The position numbers and the translations under genes are program-made. A DNA stretch of 64,000 bases from Armatimonadota bacterium (GTDB lineage Bacteria; Armatimonadota; Zipacnadia; Zipacnadales; JABUFB01): NCBI GenBank assembly GCA_013314775.1, contig JABUFB010000008.1, positions 1,037,036 to 1,101,035 of the forward strand. The letters are read 5' to 3'. The notes below the pieces were generated by a model that saw only the letters and a program-made list of their open reading frames with translations, ran no database searches and was not told the DNA's origin. Below, one piece after another: positions 52,586 through 61,630 of the stretch (within the stretch, counting starts at the first letter, position 1; the number at the start of each line of letters is the position of its first letter).

Positions 52586-53734
52586 CTACTTTAGGCCCAG
52601 AAAACCGCGGAGCTGGAGAGTGTTTGCCACGTCCGCCTGGTTGATCAAAGCACCGCCGTCGATCACCATGGCCATCACGATGTGCTCGCTATCGAGTTTG
52701 CCGTTCTCATCCATACTGTCTTCTCCCCTCTTGAACTCGGTCATGGGGAGCTCGACCGTCTGCCAGTCATCCCCCGCCTGCAGCTGCACCATCGCGCTGT
52801 AGTTGGCCTTCTTCTCCTCGCCACGCCCGGTGCGTTCCTCGAGGTCCACGACAAGGGTAGTCGCCTTCTCCGATTTCACCTGCAATTGCAGTGTCTTGAT
52901 ACCCTCCAGAGACCCCGGCCTGACCTGATGCACAAGCGCAAAGACACTCTGCGCCGGGACTTCATACTCGACCTTCAGCGCCGCGCCTGCTCCCTCTTGC
53001 GTAACCGCTGACGTCTTCACCTTACTGCCGCCCAGGAGCGCAACACCTTCCAGCGGCCAGGCGTAGTCCTGGATGAGTACCGTGCCCTCCTGCGTCTCAC
53101 CCTTCTCGGGCTCGACCGTGCACAGTTCGAACTCGTCGAGCATGACGACCTGTTCGGCAGCAGGCGCCACGTGGAACATTGGGTTCTGCTGCGCAAGAAG
53201 CCGGAAGAAGCAGCCCACATCCACCAGCACGACTGCCTCGACGCTCTCCGGGGTCAGCTTGCCGTCAGGGTCGGCACCGCTGTCGCGGTCGTAGTGGAAG
53301 TCATCAATGCCGATCTCATACTCAGCCCACTCGCCGCCTTCGCACCAGATGAAGGCGCTGTAGCGCGGCCCGTCTTCGCCGCCCTCAGCCAGCATCACGG
53401 AAAGAGCGGTACTGATCTCGGCGGTCGCTGCGAACCGCACGGCTTTCAGTCCCGGAAGACCGCCCTCGGTCGGAAGTATGAGCGACCCGGGCAGTCCGTT
53501 CGCCGCGTCGCCGGGCTTGATGGCGCGCTGCGGGTACCAAAGCTCGAGGGCGCCCGCGCCCTTGAACGCGAAGCCTTCAGTCGTAGTCACACCCAACTCT
53601 GCCAGCGGATCGGCAGACGCAAATCCCCCCAGATCTTTTTCGAAGTCCAGCTTGCGCAGAACCCCCTCGTCCTGTGCCCACGTCAGGCACCTACTCATCA
53701 CCAGGCAGGTCAGCATGAGAGCTCTGGTCACCAT
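52586..53734 (-). CDS. Secreted protein with tandem CBM11/CIA30-like domains
   Basis: A 382-residue protein; the start MVTRALMLTCLVMSRCL follows GGAGGAATGTC, with a signal peptide ending near WAQ. The mature protein is two similar ~170-residue jelly-roll units: KLDFEKDLGGFASADPL ... WAEYEIGIDDFHYD, and then VLIQDYAWPLEGVALLGG ... DWQTVELPMTEFKRGED. The pairing of a folded sandwich with a late W-x-x-x-E/P-strand resembles CBM11/CIA30-type domains. It has no catalytic motif and likely binds polysaccharide or stabilises another protein. It precedes a DegT gene on the same strand only after 176 bases. Confidence 0.65.
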   Translation of the reverse strand: MVTRALMLTCLVMSRCLTWAQDEGVLRKLDFEKDLGGFASADPLAELGVTTTEGFAFKGAGALELWYPQRAIKPGDAANGLPGSLILPTEGGLPGLKAVRFAATAEISTALSVMLAEGGEDGPRYSAFIWCEGGEWAEYEIGIDDFHYDRDSGADPDGKLTPESVEAVVLVDVGCFFRLLAQQNPMFHVAPAAEQVVMLDEFELCTVEPEKGETQEGTVLIQDYAWPLEGVALLGGSKVKTSAVTQEGAGAALKVEYEVPAQSVFALVHQVRPGSLEGIKTLQLQVKSEKATTLVVDLEERTGRGEEKKANYSAMVQLQAGDDWQTVELPMTEFKRGEDSMDENGKLDSEHIVMAMVIDGGALINQADVANTLQLRGFLGLK

Positions 53735-53910
53735 GACATTCCTCCCCAGACGGATTCCCCCCACCGCTCAGCGCAGCCGCGCAACCTGTCAATCGTCCAT
53801 CATCGGTTCAGTACTTCGCGCCCCATGTGCAGTCACCTGCCGCAGGGGAAAACCCGTGTTCCGCGCGCCTGAACCCTTGCCGATCGAACACTGAAGCCGG
53901 CCTGGTCCGG

Positions 53911-55158
53911 CTACTTCCGGTAGGCCTGCTCGACCTTGGCAATGGCAAGGCCCACGTCCCGAGCATCATCGTCGCTGAAGCTCTCGTGAACCGAGGTTCG
54001 CATCAGGTTCGCATCGGCCAGTTCCGCGTTGGGGCAGCAGTTCTCGTAGTCGAACTGGCCTCCCCACAAGGGGCAGCACCACGGGCACTGGGTCTCGCCG
54101 TAAGCTCTGCGGTCCAGGATGTATGGGTTCTTCCAGGCGAGAGCCCCGTAGTTCGGGGACACCCCGACACCCTCGGCGGCGACGGCCTCGCAGAACCGCG
54201 CCTTGTCCACAGTCATCCGGTCGGCATGCCAGCGAAGGAAGATGAACCAGTAAGCCGACTTCGCACCCTCAATGATCTTGCCCATCTGCACACCCTCGCA
54301 GCCGTGCTCCGCGAGGACTTCGCCGATGATCTCAGCGCACCGGCGACGCACCCGGACGATCTCGGGGAGCTTCTCAAGCTGCACCCGGCCGATGGCCGCC
54401 GCCAGTTCGGTCATGCGGTAGTTGATACCCACGAACATGTTGCCGGGGGCGTCGGAGTTGAAGGGCTTGCCCCGGTCGGCGAAACGCTTGGCCTGCCAGT
54501 ACAAGTTCTCGTCGTTGGTGACCACCATGCCGCCCTGGCCGCCGGCGGTAGAATGCTTCCCGCTCATGAGCGAATAGCAGCCCATATGGCCGATGGAACC
54601 AACCTTCTTCCCCTTGTACTCGGCATCGTGGGCCTGGGCGCAGTCTTCCACGACCCACAGGTTATGCTCCGCCGCGATGGCCATGATCCCATCCATGTCG
54701 CAGGGCTGTCCGGCGATATGCCCGCAGACGATAGCCTTCGTGCGTGGCGTGATTCGCTCGCGAACCGAGGCCGGGTCCATGTTCTGAGTTTCGGGGTCGG
54801 CATCGGCGAAGATTGGGATACAGTTCTGCAGGAGGACCGGCATGATGGCCCCCGGATCGGTGATCGGCGAGCAGATGACCTCGCTGCCGGCGTCGAGGCG
54901 CAGCGCTCCTATGGCCGTATGGACCGCGCCCGTGCCATGGGATACAGCGTTTGCCCACTTGCAGCCCATGTGAGCGGCGAATTCGCTCTCGTAAGCGTCC
55001 ACCTCGACGCCCCCGTATCGTTCGAAGGCGCCGCCTTCGGTGCGGGCGCGTTCCACAACACGCATGATCGCGGCGACCTCGCGGTCGTCGATCTGGTCGC
55101 GCATCGGGAAGGGCGTGGTGCGGACAGGGGTGCCACCGTCAATAGCCAGTGTGCTCAT
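53911..55158 (-). CDS. DegT/DnrJ/EryC1/StrS family PLP aminotransferase
   Basis: A 415-residue protein starting MSTLAIDGGTPVRTTPFP with GGAGG upstream. Fold-I PLP features: SHGTGAVHTAIGAL, SPITDPGAIMPVLL, ADPETQNMDPASV, WVVEDCAQAHDAEYKG, and the Schiff-base lysine K201 in LMSGKHSTAGGQGG, which fits the family. NYRMTELAAAIGRVQL follows. These enzymes make amino sugars or related pseudo-sugars on NDP-linked precursors. No other nucleotide-sugar genes are nearby, so the product is not determined. It is divergent from the giant GH-A-like gene. Confidence 0.92.
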   Translation of the reverse strand: MSTLAIDGGTPVRTTPFPMRDQIDDREVAAIMRVVERARTEGGAFERYGGVEVDAYESEFAAHMGCKWANAVSHGTGAVHTAIGALRLDAGSEVICSPITDPGAIMPVLLQNCIPIFADADPETQNMDPASVRERITPRTKAIVCGHIAGQPCDMDGIMAIAAEHNLWVVEDCAQAHDAEYKGKKVGSIGHMGCYSLMSGKHSTAGGQGGMVVTNDENLYWQAKRFADRGKPFNSDAPGNMFVGINYRMTELAAAIGRVQLEKLPEIVRVRRRCAEIIGEVLAEHGCEGVQMGKIIEGAKSAYWFIFLRWHADRMTVDKARFCEAVAAEGVGVSPNYGALAWKNPYILDRRAYGETQCPWCCPLWGGQFDYENCCPNAELADANLMRTSVHESFSDDDARDVGLAIAKVEQAYRK

Positions 55159-55404
55159 GTCGGCCTCCATTCGATCTATGCACAGACAACGCTGCGCTGA
55201 GTTTCAATGATACGCCCTGCAGCGTCAAGGGCAGGCACCGGTTGCTTGCGCGAACGATCGGCAGTCAACCCGGCGCACTTTCACCGGGCGGGTTCCAGGT
55301 TCCTTCCCGTGGTCACGCACAGTGCGCAGAGGTGATGAAAGGGCTGCGCGCGAAGTGTGCCCGGGAGCCTGGCGGACCGTAGAGATGCGCAAGAGGTGAC
55401 CCGG

Positions 55405-58400
55405 ATGCAAGTCAGATGGCTGCTGGCACTGTTGGTTCTCACAAGCACTTGTTTCGCCGCTCCGCTGCGAATTGTAGATATCACAGGTGACGCAGATCTC
55501 GTGCCGTTGAGCGACGCCTTTGCCGACCTCGGCGAAAGAGCGACCGTGACGGCGCCTGGTTTGAATCAGCCGCTGGACCTGGGCGGCGCAGACGTGTTGG
55601 TGATTGACGGTGAGACGGACCTGGACGCGCGGAGCGTGCAGGCCGGGGCGCTGGAGGCATTCGTGCGCAATGGAGGCGGCCTGCTCATCGCGGGCATGCC
55701 TGCGACCCTGTCGAAGACCACACGACTGTGGCAGTTACTGGGCGATACCGCTCCCGCAAACGTGGTGGCTGCAGACCTGTTCCCCGATAATTCCGGCGAC
55801 TGGATGTGGACCGGCCCGCAAGCCGGTGAGACGCCCGACCACATCAGGCATATCCGCAAGACGATCACCGTGGCCAAACCGGTGCGCCGGGCGTACATCC
55901 GGACTACCGCAGACAACCTGTACTGGGTGTACGTCAACGGTGAGCAGGTGGGGTACCACTGGAGCTGGTATGACCTGGAATTGTGGAACATCACCGACAA
56001 TCTGAAGCAGGGCAAGAACGTCATCGCATTCAAGGCGCGCAATGTCGACGGTCCGGGCGGGTTCTACGCGCAGGTTGGTATCGAGTACGAAGACGGCACC
56101 CGCGAGCTGATCGCAAGCGACAGGACATGGAAGTTCCATATTCCGGAGGAGCAGGGCTGGAACACGGTGGAGTTCGACGACGAGGCCTGGCAACCAGCTA
56201 GGGAGATTACGCCTTTCGCAGCGCGTGGCGTGTTGCCGGACCGCGGGTCCGAACTGGAAGGGGAACTCTCCATGGACCTGACGCACCCCGTCTTCAATGC
56301 CATCGCCGACCGGTTCGGTCCCGTCAGCACCGTGCGCGATCTGGACCCGAAGCCCGGTTCCCAGGTCCTCGCACGCGTCGCCGGGCAGCCTGTGCTGCTT
56401 GCGCGCGAGTTGGGGCAGGGCCGCGTGCTCTTGATCAACACCGTAGGCAAGCGCGGAGGGATCGGGACGGGTGAGATGGCCGATGATCTGCTCTGTACCA
56501 GCCTGCTGTGGCTGGGCAAGCGCGCCGAACCGGTGCGCTTCGGTTCCGCCGAGTATCTGCCCGAGACTGTCCCCATTGACGGACAGGTTCGCCCGTACCT
56601 GCGTCTGCTGAGGGCCGACCCTCAGTCTCCGGTGGAGCTGCGGGTGAGCGTGGAATATGCGGATCGGCATACACTCGAGCAGGAAGCCGGAGAGCTGAGC
56701 CCGCTGCGCACCACTGTGGATGGGAATGGTCTGGAGGGTGAGATCAGGCTTCTGGACTACCGGGCCGAAGGCACGCTGGTCTTCACCGCAACCATGAGCG
56801 ACGAAGAGGGCAACGTAACCTTCCGCCGCGACTGGCAATCGGAGGCGACGAACCCGGTGAATATCGCGCTGTCAGTGCCGGGAAATCGCACCGTGACCGC
56901 GGAGGGCTTTCAAATCGACTTCGCGGGCACCCGCCAGGGAGACCTGCCCGAAGGGGCGCAAATCGTTGCCTGGGTCGAGGACCCGTCGGGCCGGGAACTC
57001 GCGCGTATCGCCCCGGCGCCTCGAGAGGACCGATTCGATTGGTCCTACCGTGTGCCGAACCTGGCGGAGGGGGAATACCGGTTGCGCACCCGGGTGAGTA
57101 CCGCGGAAGGCAAGATCCTCGACGAATCCGCACTGACGTTTCACGTGGTGCCGCGCCTGGATCTGGGGGATTTCTACCCGACCACCATGCGCCTGTCACC
57201 CTTCAGCACCTTCGACCAGGCTGCCATTGAAGCGGAGATCGAGGCGATCATCGCCCACGGCTTCAACACTCTCACATTCAGCGGTCGACGGCTGCGAACC
57301 GGCCCCAATGCGGTACTCGACTTCGCCGAAGACTATGCACAACGCAGAGGGATGGCCGTCAGCTACTCGTTCCAGGGAGACTTCTCTTTGCTGAACCGGG
57401 ATACGCCACCGCCCGTTTCTGTGTACTCGCCGGAATACAGCGCGGCACTGCGCCCGGTGATCGAGAAAGCCGTCGAGACTTGCCGGCGTGTGCCGAGGCT
57501 GCTCAACGTGCAGGGCTATATGGACGAACCCTTCCAGGTCGGCGGCAATACCTTCGATGACCGGCCGCCTGCCCGTGAGGAGTTCCGGCGGCGGTACGGA
57601 ATTGAGATGCCCACCCGTGAGGAGGCCATGAAGGACCCGGCCCTGTGGCTCAAGTACGTGGACTTCTGGAGCGACGGTTTCGCTGCGGGCTGGCGGCAGA
57701 GCTACGCGATGGTCAAGGAGCTTTACCCGGACTTCTGGGTGGAACTGACCCATGACTCGCACAACACCTTCGGGGCCGCCGGCAACGGGTTCAGAGGCAG
57801 TTGGGCTGTGGATGACGTCTTCCACTGGGGAGCACCCTTTGATTCGGTGAATTACGACATCTACCCGTACCTGTCCACGGACTTCCGCCGGGGCAAGTTC
57901 CGAGACCCCATGGTCCCGCGCATCGCCGGCATCCACATGGCTTTCGCGCAGATGCGCAATCTGGCATACACCTATGAGAAGAAGCTGGGGTTCTGGGTGG
58001 AATCCGGCTGGGGAGGCAAGCTTGCGCCGGAGTCAGACCTGCGACGCTTCACATGGTCTCCGAGGGAGCTGACTTACACGGCGATTGCGGCCGGGTGTGA
58101 TTACCTGAACACATTCTGGGGCATCCCCGAGGACCCACGCTGGTGGCAGACCCATGGGGAGACGATGAATGAAGTGAAGGCGGTCGCGCCGCTCCTCACC
58201 CGCAGCAAAGTGCCGCAGGCGAAAGCCGCTTTCCTCTTCCCGCGCACTCAGCACGTTCTCCTGCAGGAGGAGTACTGGAACGTGATGGTGGCCCTGGAGG
58301 CCTTCCGGCGGGCATATGGCGATCTGGACTGCATCCACGAGGATCAGCTCGCGCAGGGCAAGCTGGACCAGTACGCAATCCTGTGCCTGTTCGACGTGCA

Positions 58401-59391
58401 CCTGATGAAGCGCGCGTCGGCGGAGACCATACGCGCCTGGTGTGAAAAGGGCGGGTTCTTGCTCGCGGACGAGGTGCCATCGCTGGACGAACTGAAGCGG
58501 CCGCTGGGCATCTTTGAGCAACTCTTTGGGGTCACAGGCAGCGCGGAGGTCCGCGAGGGGCCCTTTGTGATTAGCGGATCACCTGCGACGGGCGAGGTCC
58601 CGCGCCTGTGGGGGCTTCGTAGTTACACCAGTGGTGACGCCACACCATCACGGGAGACGGCAGGCGGTGCGCCGGTGTGGTTCCAGCGGCAAGCGGGTGA
58701 AGGCTCAGCCAGACTTCTCAATCTTCCGTTGAAAGACTGCTACTTCCACGCATTGGCGCAGTCCGATACGAGCCCGGATGCGGCAGGCATACTGGGCCTG
58801 ATCAATGCGGCAACAGCGGGAATGCCGGCGCCCAATGTCGCATCTAACAACCCCGAAATCGAGGCGGCGGTGCGCCAGACCGAGCAGGGGACCACGCTCC
58901 TGTTCGTCATCAATCACGAGGGGCAGGATCCGGTGACCACGGTCCAGGTGAACTGCGCACCGCCCGGATGCATCGCTCGGGACCTGGTGAGCGGCGAACG
59001 GGTCGCGACGGAAGGGGAATACCGCCTGATGCTGGAGTGCCCCTGGGGGACCACGAGGCTCATCGGCCTGTTTCCCTCGGACCCGAGTGGCGTGGCCATC
59101 GTGGGCCTGCCGGAGACCGCGCAAGCCGGCGAGACTGTGGCATATACGGTCGAAGTCGGTGGCGGCGACTCTGAGGGAAATCACCTGCTGGACATCACGG
59201 TGGCGGGACCAGACGGCCAGGCGCGATTGGCTTTCTCCGGCCGGACGTGCACGGAAAACGGGCGCTGCGAGCGCAACGTCCGGCTGCCGATCAATGCGCA
59301 ACCGGGGACGTGGACGGTGCTGGCCAAGAGCCTCTGGGACGGATCATCCGCCCAGGCGACTTTCCAGGTTCGGGAGAGCACCGAGGGCTGA
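55405..59391 (+). CDS. Giant secreted GH-A-like (GH42-type) glycosidase
   Basis: A 1328-residue protein with signal peptide MQVRWLLALLVLTSTCFAAP and AGAGGTG upstream. Residues ~25-130 form a GATase-like domain (GADVLVIDGETDLDARS, GGGLLIAGMPA); residues ~130-265 a PA14/jelly-roll-like region with LYWVYVNGEQVGYHWSWYD; ~470-580 Ig-like. A TIM barrel follows (~590-960) with candidate acid/base E708 in QGYMDEPF and nucleophile E866 in FWVESGWGG. A second GATase-like unit (FLLADEVPSLDELKRP, ~1020-1060) and a beta-sandwich (~1150-1328) end the protein. The layout resembles GH42-type enzymes but I cannot assign a family. Kelch, GH5-like and fusion genes follow closely. Confidence 0.75.
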   Translation: MQVRWLLALLVLTSTCFAAPLRIVDITGDADLVPLSDAFADLGERATVTAPGLNQPLDLGGADVLVIDGETDLDARSVQAGALEAFVRNGGGLLIAGMPATLSKTTRLWQLLGDTAPANVVAADLFPDNSGDWMWTGPQAGETPDHIRHIRKTITVAKPVRRAYIRTTADNLYWVYVNGEQVGYHWSWYDLELWNITDNLKQGKNVIAFKARNVDGPGGFYAQVGIEYEDGTRELIASDRTWKFHIPEEQGWNTVEFDDEAWQPAREITPFAARGVLPDRGSELEGELSMDLTHPVFNAIADRFGPVSTVRDLDPKPGSQVLARVAGQPVLLARELGQGRVLLINTVGKRGGIGTGEMADDLLCTSLLWLGKRAEPVRFGSAEYLPETVPIDGQVRPYLRLLRADPQSPVELRVSVEYADRHTLEQEAGELSPLRTTVDGNGLEGEIRLLDYRAEGTLVFTATMSDEEGNVTFRRDWQSEATNPVNIALSVPGNRTVTAEGFQIDFAGTRQGDLPEGAQIVAWVEDPSGRELARIAPAPREDRFDWSYRVPNLAEGEYRLRTRVSTAEGKILDESALTFHVVPRLDLGDFYPTTMRLSPFSTFDQAAIEAEIEAIIAHGFNTLTFSGRRLRTGPNAVLDFAEDYAQRRGMAVSYSFQGDFSLLNRDTPPPVSVYSPEYSAALRPVIEKAVETCRRVPRLLNVQGYMDEPFQVGGNTFDDRPPAREEFRRRYGIEMPTREEAMKDPALWLKYVDFWSDGFAAGWRQSYAMVKELYPDFWVELTHDSHNTFGAAGNGFRGSWAVDDVFHWGAPFDSVNYDIYPYLSTDFRRGKFRDPMVPRIAGIHMAFAQMRNLAYTYEKKLGFWVESGWGGKLAPESDLRRFTWSPRELTYTAIAAGCDYLNTFWGIPEDPRWWQTHGETMNEVKAVAPLLTRSKVPQAKAAFLFPRTQHVLLQEEYWNVMVALEAFRRAYGDLDCIHEDQLAQGKLDQYAILCLFDVHLMKRASAETIRAWCEKGGFLLADEVPSLDELKRPLGIFEQLFGVTGSAEVREGPFVISGSPATGEVPRLWGLRSYTSGDATPSRETAGGAPVWFQRQAGEGSARLLNLPLKDCYFHALAQSDTSPDAAGILGLINAATAGMPAPNVASNNPEIEAAVRQTEQGTTLLFVINHEGQDPVTTVQVNCAPPGCIARDLVSGERVATEGEYRLMLECPWGTTRLIGLFPSDPSGVAIVGLPETAQAGETVAYTVEVGGGDSEGNHLLDITVAGPDGQARLAFSGRTCTENGRCERNVRLPINAQPGTWTVLAKSLWDGSSAQATFQVRESTEG

Positions 59392-59448
59392 GCCCAGACG
59401 GCCACGCGAGGCTCTGTGCCCGGCTGCCGGTTGGAGATACCCACGGAT

Positions 59449-60540
59449 ATGCAAGGCATCGGCCCTTCAATGGGTGTACTCGCCCTCTTTCTGGCAGTCT
59501 GCCTTCCCGCGAATGCAGACCTGGCCGGCGCACGGTATGCCCACACCACAACGCTCCTGTCGAACGGTGGAGTTCTGGTGTACGGCGGCCTCGGGACGGG
59601 CTACGGCTTCCTCTCGCGCGGCGAGTTGCTGGACGAGACCGGCTCCCCTGTCGGCCTCGCCCCGTTCGGGCATAAGGCAAGAGCTTTCCACACGGCCACG
59701 AGGCTGCGTGACGGCGCGGTGCTGATTGCCGGCGGGTTCATGCTGCCCTACTCGACCTCGCGGACCGCAGAGTTGTACGACGGCAATCGGTTCGTGTTCA
59801 TCACCAACCGCATGAGTGTTCCGCGGGAACTGCACGCGGCCACGCTGCTCGTTGATGGCCGGGTGCTCATCACCGGCGGGTTCATCGGCGGCGTGCGGTC
59901 GGTGGCGGAATGTGACCTGTTCGACCCAGTGACGCGGCGCTTCACCGCGGCCGCCACGATGCACCAGCCGCGGTTCGGCCACGCGGCGACGCTGCTCAAA
60001 GACGGCCGGGTGCTGGTAACCGGCGGCACCGTGTTCCCCGGGGAGAAAACGCTGGCATCGGCGGAGATATACTCGCCCGCAACCGGGCGCTTTGAGCAGG
60101 CCGCGCGGATGTGCGCAGATCGGTCCCGGCACACCGCAACGCTTCTGCAGGACGGGCGAGTGCTCATCACCGGCGGCTACAGCGCCTCCGAGGGCCTGCA
60201 ACTGGCGAGTACTGAGGTTTTCGACCCAGTGACAGGCCAATTCGCGCCGGGCCCGCCGATGATCTTGCGACGGATGGACCATCAGGCAACACTGCTGCCG
60301 GACGGCCGCGTCCTGATCACCGGGGGCCTGAGTGGCGAGGGAGGGGCCCACACCATTGCTGAATGTGAAGTGTTCCGGCCCGCATACGGGGATTTCTCCC
60401 CGGCGGGCAGACTCCTGGCGCCGGTGCATGAGCACCAGGCGACATTGCTTGCTTGCGGGAAGGTGCTCGTGACCGGAGGCATGGTTGTCAATGGCGAACG
60501 TCACCGCGCAGCTCCCCTGGCGCAGGTGATTGCGCCGTAG
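59449..60540 (+). CDS. Secreted seven-repeat Kelch propeller protein
   Basis: A 363-residue protein. The start is set at MQGIGPSMGV, with GGAG ~12 bases upstream, but the second ATG (MGVLALFLAV) could be the real one; both give a signal peptide. There are seven Kelch repeats with the core H-x-A-T-L-L-x-D-G-R-V-L-I-T-G-G (for example HTATLLQDGRVLITGG, HQATLLPDGRVLITGG), enough for one complete seven-bladed propeller. Kelch propellers usually bind partners, sometimes as galactose-oxidase-type enzymes, but no copper ligands (Tyr-Cys) are visible. The upstream gap is 57 bases, so it is in the 55405-63895 operon. Confidence 0.88.
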   Translation: MQGIGPSMGVLALFLAVCLPANADLAGARYAHTTTLLSNGGVLVYGGLGTGYGFLSRGELLDETGSPVGLAPFGHKARAFHTATRLRDGAVLIAGGFMLPYSTSRTAELYDGNRFVFITNRMSVPRELHAATLLVDGRVLITGGFIGGVRSVAECDLFDPVTRRFTAAATMHQPRFGHAATLLKDGRVLVTGGTVFPGEKTLASAEIYSPATGRFEQAARMCADRSRHTATLLQDGRVLITGGYSASEGLQLASTEVFDPVTGQFAPGPPMILRRMDHQATLLPDGRVLITGGLSGEGGAHTIAECEVFRPAYGDFSPAGRLLAPVHEHQATLLACGKVLVTGGMVVNGERHRAAPLAQVIAP

Positions 60541-60584
60541 AGCGATGCGGCCAGTCGTGGCCGCTGAGAGGAGTGGTGAGTAAG

Positions 60585-61598
60585 ATGATCAACGCCCGGC
60601 AAATCGCAATCACGGCGACTCTCATGGGGCTGCCTACACTCGGGATGCCGGGTCCCCCCACGATGCTGGGCATCGAGGGGACGCAATTCACCATCAACGG
60701 CAGTCCCAGGTTCTTGTTGGGGTTCAGTTACTACGGTGGGCTTGGGGCATCCGAAGAGTTCGTGACGCTCGATCTGGATGATATGCAGGCGCGGGGCTTC
60801 AACTGGCTGCGCGTCTGGGCGACCTGGGCGGGATCGGGTGCGGATGTCTCGGCGGTCGACAGCCACGGACACGCACGGCAGCCATACCTGAACAGACTGG
60901 CGTGGCTGGTGGGGGAATGCGACCGGCGCGGGATGATCGTTGACGTGACCCTGACCCGCGGCAAAGGCGCCGGGAGCGTGGCGGATCTACCGGCCCACCG
61001 GGAGGCGGTCAGGACCATCATCGGGGCCCTGCAAGGGCACGCGAACTGGTACCTGGACCTGGCCAATGAACGCGATGTTCGAGATGCGCGATATGTGAGT
61101 GTGTCTGAACTGAGAGAACTGCGGCAACTGGCGGCAGAGCTGGCCCCGAAGCTTCTCGTAACCGCCTCCTTCGGCGGGCATGACCTCGATGAAGCATCTG
61201 TGCGTGAGGCGCTGTTTGACGCAAAGCTGGACTTCCTGTGCCCCCACCGGCCCCGTCATGCCGATTCACCCCAACAGACTGAGAGCGAGACGCGTAAGGT
61301 ATTGGCGGCCATGAAAACACTGGGCGTGACGGCGCCGGTGCATTACCAGGAGCCCTTCCGGCGCGGGTACAGCCAGTGGGAGCCAATTGCTGAGGACTTT
61401 CTGATCGACCTGCGAGGAGCGGTGCGCGGCGGAGCCGCGGGGTGGTGCTTCCACAACGGCAGTCAGAGGCGGGCGGTAGACAACGAACCCCGCCGCTCGT
61501 TCGATATGCGCGCCCGGCGGCTATTCGACCAACTCGATGACGAAGAGCGCAAGGTGGTCGACGCGGCCGGGCCGGTGGTCATGAGCGCAGGGGACTGA
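60585..61598 (+). CDS. Secreted GH5-like (clan GH-A) glycosidase
   Basis: A 337-residue protein starting MINARQIAITATLMG with GAGAGGAG upstream; the frame is open further upstream with no better site. A short hydrophobic N-terminus may be a signal peptide. The barrel includes RFLLGFSYYGGL, RGFNWLRVWATWAG, GMIVDVTLTRGKG, the acid/base E162 in DLANERD, and the candidate nucleophile E256 in HYQEPFRRG. It ends GGAAGWCFHNG. The NE and EP pattern is that of clan GH-A, subfamily not known. It is 44 bases after the Kelch gene and 32 before the fusion gene, so probably one transcript. Confidence 0.72.
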   Translation: MINARQIAITATLMGLPTLGMPGPPTMLGIEGTQFTINGSPRFLLGFSYYGGLGASEEFVTLDLDDMQARGFNWLRVWATWAGSGADVSAVDSHGHARQPYLNRLAWLVGECDRRGMIVDVTLTRGKGAGSVADLPAHREAVRTIIGALQGHANWYLDLANERDVRDARYVSVSELRELRQLAAELAPKLLVTASFGGHDLDEASVREALFDAKLDFLCPHRPRHADSPQQTESETRKVLAAMKTLGVTAPVHYQEPFRRGYSQWEPIAEDFLIDLRGAVRGGAAGWCFHNGSQRRAVDNEPRRSFDMRARRLFDQLDDEERKVVDAAGPVVMSAGD

Positions 61599-61630
61599 GT
61601 ATGCAGGCCGGGAACCGGAGAGGTGCCACG